From the NCBI RefSeq assembly GCF_900129575.1, contig NZ_FQWE01000006.1, positions 62,001-126,000 on the forward strand: a DNA stretch of 64,000 nt. The letters run 5' to 3'. The notes beneath the pieces are model-generated. The model did no database searches, was not told the DNA's origin, and saw only the letters and a list, made by a program, of their open reading frames with translations. The DNA comes from Flavobacterium segetis (lineage in GTDB: Bacteria > Bacteroidota > Bacteroidia > Flavobacteriales > Flavobacteriaceae). Position 1 is the first letter of the stretch, and each line of letters opens with the position of its first letter. Below, one piece after another: positions 62,420 through 64,000 of the stretch. A program made the translations under genes and the position numbers.

Positions 62420-64000
62420 ATGACAACAAACAGCATCCTACTATTATTACTTTCTTTATTAATAGCGGGCGTCTTGTCTTATTTTCAGTACATTTACAAA
62501 GCCAAAAATAAATCAAGTGTCGGTTTGTTTTTGGCTTTTTTACGTTTTTTAGCGATTTTTGGAATTCTATTATTACTAATTAATCCAATTATTACTAAAA
62601 AGACACTAGAAATAGTAAAAACACCCCTGCCAATTGTAATAGACAATTCCAGTTCTATTGCTTTTTTAAAGTCAGACGCCAAAGTTCTAGAACTCTATAA
62701 AAAAATTAAAGCTAATGGTGATTTACAGGAGAAATTTGACTTGCAATCCTACCAATTTGCAGATGAATTTCAAGCTTCGGAAACATTTAACTTTAAAGGA
62801 AGTCAGTCTAATATTGACCTTGTTGCAAAAAATTTAAAAAGTATTTACAAAAACAAAATTCATCCAACAGTTTTAATATCGGATGGAAATCAAACATCGG
62901 GTAATGATTACGTATATAGTTTTGGCGATGTAAATAAAGTTTATCCTATTGTTATAGGCGATACCACTACTTTTTTAGATTTTAAAATCAATCAGCTCAA
63001 CGTCAATAAATATGCATTTCAAAAGAATAAATTTCCTGTCGAAGCTTTTTTAAATTACTCAGGAACTAAAACTGTTACAGCTGATTTTGTTATTTCTCAA
63101 GGAAATTCTGTTATTACTAAACAATCCATTTCTTTTTCTCCATCCAAAAGAACGGCAAGTGTAAATATTCTTTTACCGGCTGATAAAATAGGTGTTCAAG
63201 TTTTTAAAGCGAGTATCTTGTCTAAAGAAAAAGAAATAAACACATACAACAATACGAAGAACTTTGCAGTTGAAGTAATTGATCAAAAAACGAATATCGC
63301 TATTGTTTCAGCAATAAATCATCCTGATGTAGGAGCTCTAAAAAGAGCAATTGAATCTAATGCGCAGCGTAAAGTGACAATACTTAAAATTAACGATGTT
63401 AATGCATTACAAGATTTTAATGTGGTGATTTTATATCAACCCACAACAGCGTTTAAAAAGATATTTGAAAATAATAAATTAGCACAAGTAAATACATTTA
63501 TAATTACAGGTAACAGTACTGATTTTAATTTTTTAAATCAGCAACAAAATAATTTAGTTTTTAAAATGAGCGGTGGTAAAGAAGATTATCTAACTATTTT
63601 TAATCCTCAATTTAATTTATTTGCAGCAGAAAATATTGGCTTTGAAAATTTACCACCATTGCAAAATTCTTTTGGATCAATTACAATAAACGGTGCTGTA
63701 TCTATTATGCTTTCTTCTAAAATTAGAAATTTAGAAACTAATTCTCCATTGCTTGCTTTTACAGAAAATCAGAACAAAAGAGCAGCTTATTTGCTGGGTG
63801 AAAATAGCTGGAAATGGCGACTACAGACTCATATTAACAATCAGTCCTTTGAAAAGTACGATATTTTTATTGATAAAATAATTCAATTCTTAGCTTCTAA
63901 TGCTATAAAAAAATCACTGGTTGTTGAGCATGAACGCTTTTATAATTTTGGTGATGCATTAGAAATTACAGCTCAATATTTCAATAAAAATTATGAGTTT
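62420..64000 (+). CDS. Membrane protein with vWA-like domain, 3' end outside window
   Basis: ATG 62420, open to the window end (527 codons visible). Two N-terminal helices (ILLLLLSLLIAGVLSYF and GLFLAFLRFLAIFGILLLLI) are followed by a vWA-type segment with metal motif DNSSS in LPIVIDNSSSIAFL, then VLISDGNQTSG. Further beta-rich repeats follow (for example TVTADFVISQGNS, TNIAIVSAINHPD). Similar Bacteroidota membrane proteins are annotated as vWA-containing proteins of unknown role. Only the beginning is visible, so domain order beyond is unknown. Confidence 0.75.
   Translation, partial: MTTNSILLLLLSLLIAGVLSYFQYIYKAKNKSSVGLFLAFLRFLAIFGILLLLINPIITKKTLEIVKTPLPIVIDNSSSIAFLKSDAKVLELYKKIKANGDLQEKFDLQSYQFADEFQASETFNFKGSQSNIDLVAKNLKSIYKNKIHPTVLISDGNQTSGNDYVYSFGDVNKVYPIVIGDTTTFLDFKINQLNVNKYAFQKNKFPVEAFLNYSGTKTVTADFVISQGNSVITKQSISFSPSKRTASVNILLPADKIGVQVFKASILSKEKEINTYNNTKNFAVEVIDQKTNIAIVSAINHPDVGALKRAIESNAQRKVTILKINDVNALQDFNVVILYQPTTAFKKIFENNKLAQVNTFIITGNSTDFNFLNQQQNNLVFKMSGGKEDYLTIFNPQFNLFAAENIGFENLPPLQNSFGSITINGAVSIMLSSKIRNLETNSPLLAFTENQNKRAAYLLGENSWKWRLQTHINNQSFEKYDIFIDKIIQFLASNAIKKSLVVEHERFYNFGDALEITAQYFNKNYEF

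Noticed and set aside
1..64000. CRISPR array, prophage or integrase
   Set aside because: No repeat-spacer array, no phage structural or integrase genes were seen; only two decayed IS remnants.

Overview
The window (64 kb, very AT-rich) looks like a chromosome segment from a Flavobacterium-like member of the Bacteroidota. The reasons are: -7 boxes of the form TAnnTTTG, often with a TTG/TTTG about 19 bp upstream; tRNA genes without encoded CCA; Bacteroidota-type genes (DUF4369-thioredoxin, DUF3822 next to rsmD, GYF_2, KTSC, a deoxyhypusine-synthase-like gene beside arginine decarboxylase); and start contexts poor in Shine-Dalgarno sequences.

Region 1 (1-21.2 kb, all + strand) is a surface-polysaccharide locus. 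It holds a glycosyltransferase (GT) cut by the window edge, three consecutive GT-A type enzymes with DxD-like motifs, five GT4 enzymes, a Wzy-like membrane protein, a WcaF-like acetyltransferase and a GT2 enzyme. A 2.8 kb gap with the wrecks of two insertion sequences (IS1182-type and IS3-type) follows. Then come another GT2, a Wza-like lipoprotein, a Wzc-like tyrosine kinase, a 40-codon membrane ORF and a WcaJ-like phosphoglycosyltransferase. This is a Wzx/Wzy-type pathway; no flippase is visible, so it probably lies upstream. A tRNA-Tyr with its own promoter and terminator marks the end of the locus.

Region 2 (21.7-31.4 kb) carries a DUF4369-thioredoxin lipoprotein gene interrupted by an in-frame TGA, a J-domain/KTSC protein, two small unknowns transcribed divergently, a CHASE-PAS hybrid sensor kinase with its receiver partner, small helical proteins, a YchJ-type protein, a secreted alpha/beta hydrolase and a likely structured RNA near 31.3 kb.

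Region 3 (31.4-51 kb) is mostly housekeeping: a vWA/MoxR-AAA pair, a 2-oxoglutarate oxygenase, transporters, rsmD-DUF3822, a RecD2-like helicase, kdsB, an ion channel, a spermidine-synthase-like methyltransferase and an acyltransferase. It also contains an XRE regulator and a divergent M14 peptidase separated by an array of TTTAC-N4-GTAAA palindromes that enclose both -7 boxes, followed by an Lrp regulator, PEP carboxylase and DinB.

Region 4 (51-64 kb) holds a DNA glycosylase gene broken by Trp41->TGA and overlapping recQ, an acidic protein, a DHS-like protein, arginine decarboxylase, aroB, proline dehydrogenase, an MsbA-like ABC exporter, tRNA-Val, fabG and the first 527 codons of a membrane vWA protein. 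The least explained signals are the operator array (45.78-46.08 kb), the structured RNA (31.26-31.36 kb), the two TGA-interrupted genes and several small ORFs.
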